Origin: Oscillospiraceae bacterium
GTDB lineage: Bacteria; Bacillota_A; Clostridia; Oscillospirales; Oscillospiraceae
Reading direction: 5' to 3'
Assembly (NCBI GenBank): GCA_031265965.1
Contig: JAISBX010000138.1
Location: forward strand, 1-6,249
DNA length: 6,249 nt
The notes under the pieces: generated by a model
The model's input: the letters and a program-made list of their open reading frames with translations, nothing else
Told to the model about the DNA's origin: nothing
The model's database searches: none
Shown: piece by piece, positions 3,775-6,249 of the stretch
Layout of the letters: the number at the start of each line of letters is the position of its first letter
Numbering within the stretch: the stretch's first letter is position 1
Translations under genes and position numbers: made by a program

Positions 3775-6249
3775 ATGTTTGAATGGACGCCGGTATCAGA
3801 CCGTATCGCAGCGATACGCGCGCGTAAAGACGGATTTTTCCGCGGCGAGCGCATCACCGTCAACACCGAGCGCACGCAGCTCTACACCGACTATTGCCGC
3901 GAGCACGACAACGAGCACCCGCTGTTAAAGCGCGCGGGCGCGCTCCTCTACTGGGCACAGAACAAGGACTGCGCAGTGTTCGACGATGACATGATCGTCG
4001 GCACGCTCGGCCCGGACGAGCAGAGTCTGAGCTTTTACACGGACTGGGGCGCGCGCTGGCTCCCCGCCGCCACGGACGAGGCGACGTTCAAGGACGCGTG
4101 GCAGTCCGAGGGCTCGGTGTACATGAGCGACGCGCAGCGCGAAACGCTCCTCGATGCATATGACTACTGGAAAGACCGCTCGCTCTCGGCATTGCTCGAG
4201 GGCGCGATGACTGAGGATATATGGGACGCGTTCGGGCGCGGCGCGGCGTTCCCATTCACGAGCAAATACGATGAGGGTTACGCCGGAATCGGCGGCGTGG
4301 CTCAAGGGCACTACATCGCGAACTTTGACAAGGCGGTGAACGTCGGCTTCGGTGCCGCTCGGCGTGAGGCTCTCGCGAAAATCGAGGCGCAGCGCGGCAA
4401 AATCTTCGGCGACGCCGCGAAAAAACACGTGTTCTACCACGCGATGGTGCGCGTGTGCGACGCGGCGATACTCCTGTCAAAGCGCTACGCCGCGTCCTGC
4501 CGGGTCAAGGCCGTGACGGAGGACGCGCCCCGCCGCGCGGAGCTGTTGCAAATGGCCGACTCGCTGGAGTGGATCATGGATAACCCCGCGCGGACGTATT
4601 GGGAGGGACTTCAGGTGATCATCCTCTATCAGCTGCTGCTCTCCACCGACGCGCAGCAGCACGGGCAATCCATGGGTCGCGTCGATAAATACGCCGGGCA
4701 TCTGCTCGAACGCCAACTCGCCGACGGCAGCATTACGCCGGAGCGCGCGCAGGAGTATTCCGATGCGTTCATTCTCCGCGTGATGGACTTCATCATGATC
4801 CACGGCTTTACTTTGGACAACAATACGCTCATCGACCTGCGGAAAAAGAACATGAACGCGTACTCCATGATGTTCACCTTTGTGAATCCTACCGCGGGCA
4901 TTGCGCTCACGCTCGGCGGGACGCGCCCGGACGGAGCGGACGACTCAAACGCGGCGACGCTGTGCCTCCTGCGCACCTACGGGCGCATGAAAATCACCGA
5001 CCCGACCGTCGCCCTGCGCGTAAGCCGGAAGACGCCGGAGGAGATCTGGCGCACCGGCATAGAGGCGAGCAAGCTCGCTGGCGGCATGCCGCAGTTTCAG
5101 AACGACGACATGATAATCCCCATGATGGAGAGCATTGGCTTCACGCGCGAAGATGCGCATAACTACAGCATTGTCGGCTGTGTGGAACCGAGCGGCACCG
5201 GCAACGAGTGGTCTGCCTCCGGCAACACGGGCAGCGAGTCGATCTGGAACATGATGGAGGCGTTCCAGATCGCGGTTCACGGCGGGGTACACCCGCGTAC
5301 CGGAAAGACGGCGATCCCCTGCAAAAAGCTGTATGAATACGCCGATTTCGACGAATTTAAGGACACACTCCGCCGCCAAATGCAGTTCTGCATGGACTGG
5401 ACGGTGTCATACGCCAATATGTTTGAGATGGTATACTCGGCGAATTTCCCGTGTGTTGCGGCGTCCTCGCTGATGGACGGCTGCATGGAGTCCGGGGTTG
5501 ACGCGGCGGCGGGCGGCGCGAAATACAACCGCACCGGACTCACCGCCTGCGGCACGGCGAACGTCGGCGACAGCCTCATGGCTATAAAAAAGCTCTGTTT
5601 CGACGACAAAACCGTGACCCTGCGCGAACTTTACGACGCGCTTGCCGCAAACTGGGACGGCTATGAGCAACTGCGCCAGACGGTGATCAACGCCGTGCCG
5701 CACTACGGCAACGACGACGCGGAGGCGGACGAGCTCGCGGCGTGGGCGCTGGGTCTGTTCGCCGATAGTATCTCAAGCGGGCGCGGCGCGCGCGGAAACT
5801 ACTGCGGAGGGACATTTACGATGACGGCGAACGTCATGATGGGTCAGATGACCGGCGCGACGCCCGATGGACGCAGAGCGGGAGAGCCGCTGGCTGACGC
5901 GATCTCCCCGCGCCAGGGTTTCGACAAAAACGGACCCACGGCGTATCTGCGCTCCGCGGCGAAGCTTCCGCACAACAAGCTCACGAATGGCGACCAGCTC
6001 AATCTGCGCTTCACGCCGTCGTCCGTCGCGGGGGAGGAGGGCGCGGCAAAGCTACGCAGCGTAATGCAGACGTATTTCCGTCTTGGCGGTATGCAGGCGC
6101 AGTTCAACGTCGTCAGCACCGAGCAGCTCCACGCGGCGCCCGCAGCGGCGGGGCTTGTCGCCATGGCTGACGGCCGCGCGACGATGGAAACCCTCTGGCA
6201 GGAGCGGCGCGCCCCCGGCGACACGGCAACGATCTGGCTCGTCAACAGC
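3775..6249 (+). CDS. Glycyl-radical enzyme (PFL-like), 3' end beyond window
   Basis: This frame is open for 825 codons and runs off the window without a stop. The ATG is 6 bases after GGAGG (3764-3768). It belongs to the pyruvate formate-lyase/dehydratase superfamily: a PFL-type barrel over most of its length, with the active-site loop IVGCVEPSGTGNEW carrying the thiyl-radical Cys469 and Glu471, as in dehydratase- and lyase-type GREs (PFL itself uses two adjacent Cys). The C-terminal domain starts normally with MTGATPDGRRAGEPLADAIS (about 692-711) and reaches GGMQAQFNVVSTEQLHAA (to 788). The glycyl loop RVxGYx is then expected near residue 804, but residues 789-825 do not show it. Its product is not identifiable: SGTGNEWSASGNTG after the Cys does not match the motifs I know for CutC, glycerol dehydratase, HypD or HPAD. 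The adjacent activase should be its partner. Confidence 0.9.
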   Translation, partial: MFEWTPVSDRIAAIRARKDGFFRGERITVNTERTQLYTDYCREHDNEHPLLKRAGALLYWAQNKDCAVFDDDMIVGTLGPDEQSLSFYTDWGARWLPAATDEATFKDAWQSEGSVYMSDAQRETLLDAYDYWKDRSLSALLEGAMTEDIWDAFGRGAAFPFTSKYDEGYAGIGGVAQGHYIANFDKAVNVGFGAARREALAKIEAQRGKIFGDAAKKHVFYHAMVRVCDAAILLSKRYAASCRVKAVTEDAPRRAELLQMADSLEWIMDNPARTYWEGLQVIILYQLLLSTDAQQHGQSMGRVDKYAGHLLERQLADGSITPERAQEYSDAFILRVMDFIMIHGFTLDNNTLIDLRKKNMNAYSMMFTFVNPTAGIALTLGGTRPDGADDSNAATLCLLRTYGRMKITDPTVALRVSRKTPEEIWRTGIEASKLAGGMPQFQNDDMIIPMMESIGFTREDAHNYSIVGCVEPSGTGNEWSASGNTGSESIWNMMEAFQIAVHGGVHPRTGKTAIPCKKLYEYADFDEFKDTLRRQMQFCMDWTVSYANMFEMVYSANFPCVAASSLMDGCMESGVDAAAGGAKYNRTGLTACGTANVGDSLMAIKKLCFDDKTVTLRELYDALAANWDGYEQLRQTVINAVPHYGNDDAEADELAAWALGLFADSISSGRGARGNYCGGTFTMTANVMMGQMTGATPDGRRAGEPLADAISPRQGFDKNGPTAYLRSAAKLPHNKLTNGDQLNLRFTPSSVAGEEGAAKLRSVMQTYFRLGGMQAQFNVVSTEQLHAAPAAAGLVAMADGRATMETLWQERRAPGDTATIWLVNS
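6139..6249 (+). other. GRE C-terminal segment without family resemblance
   Basis: The last 37 codons stay open but cease to resemble a GRE just after the conserved QFNVVSTEQLHAA. None of the three forward frames, nor the reverse strand, shows a glycyl-radical loop. The reading in frame, including GLVAMADGRATMETLWQERR, matches no family I can name. In GC-rich DNA a 37-codon open frame is not evidence of coding. A chimeric contig end, a rearrangement, or a genuine divergent tail are all possible. Confidence 0.5.

Noticed and set aside
3925..5703. Several minus-strand frames of 70-170 codons
   Set aside because: All lie opposite the GRE gene, overlap one another, and show only Arg-rich low-complexity translations.
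6130..6249. A simple frameshift hiding the glycyl-radical loop
   Set aside because: I read all three forward frames and the reverse strand of this segment; none contains an RVxGYx-like sequence.
1..6249. CRISPR arrays, tRNA or rRNA genes
   Set aside because: No regularly spaced repeat-spacer pattern, cloverleaf or rRNA-like sequence was seen. The only tandem pattern is the two-copy 24-base repeat at 178-227.

Overview
The window looks like a fragment of a GC-rich, anaerobic, probably Firmicutes-type (Clostridia-like gut or sediment) genome. The reasons are strong AGGAGG-type ribosome binding sites, GC-rich third codon positions, an AT-rich intergenic region, and an oxygen-sensitive glycyl-radical enzyme (GRE) with its radical-SAM activase. 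The assignment is an inference; no rRNA or other taxonomic marker is present.

Layout, all genes on the + strand. Positions 1-451 are non-coding: AT-rich flanks around a GC-rich repeat-like block (about 105-260), then a perfect 16-bp palindrome and a candidate promoter. Positions 452-1366 encode a LysR-type regulator. The 1367-1627 gap holds a LysR-type dyad centred about 63 bp upstream of a predicted start site, a good sigma70-like promoter (TAGACA-N17-TAGAAT), a structured leader, and an 18-codon leader ORF with the best Shine-Dalgarno sequence of the region. Then follow a GRE-activating enzyme (1628-2584), a uroporphyrinogen-decarboxylase-fold (MtaA/CmuA-like) protein (2651-3748) and a GRE of the pyruvate formate-lyase superfamily (3775 to the window end).

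The three enzymes are closely spaced (66 and 26 bp) and look like one operon controlled by the LysR protein. In the expected scheme the activase uses SAM and its Fe-S clusters to place a glycyl radical on the GRE. The GRE then forms a thiyl radical at Cys469 in a GCVEP motif and acts on an unknown substrate. The UroD-fold protein, with an HxC metal-binding motif, would add a methyl-transfer or related step. No named GRE pathway that I recognise has exactly this gene set, so the substrate is open.

The main anomaly is at the right edge. The GRE sequence is canonical up to about residue 788 (base 6138), but the next 37 codons do not contain the family-defining glycyl-radical loop (RVxGYx) where it should be. 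This could be a chimeric contig end, a rearrangement, or a real variant.
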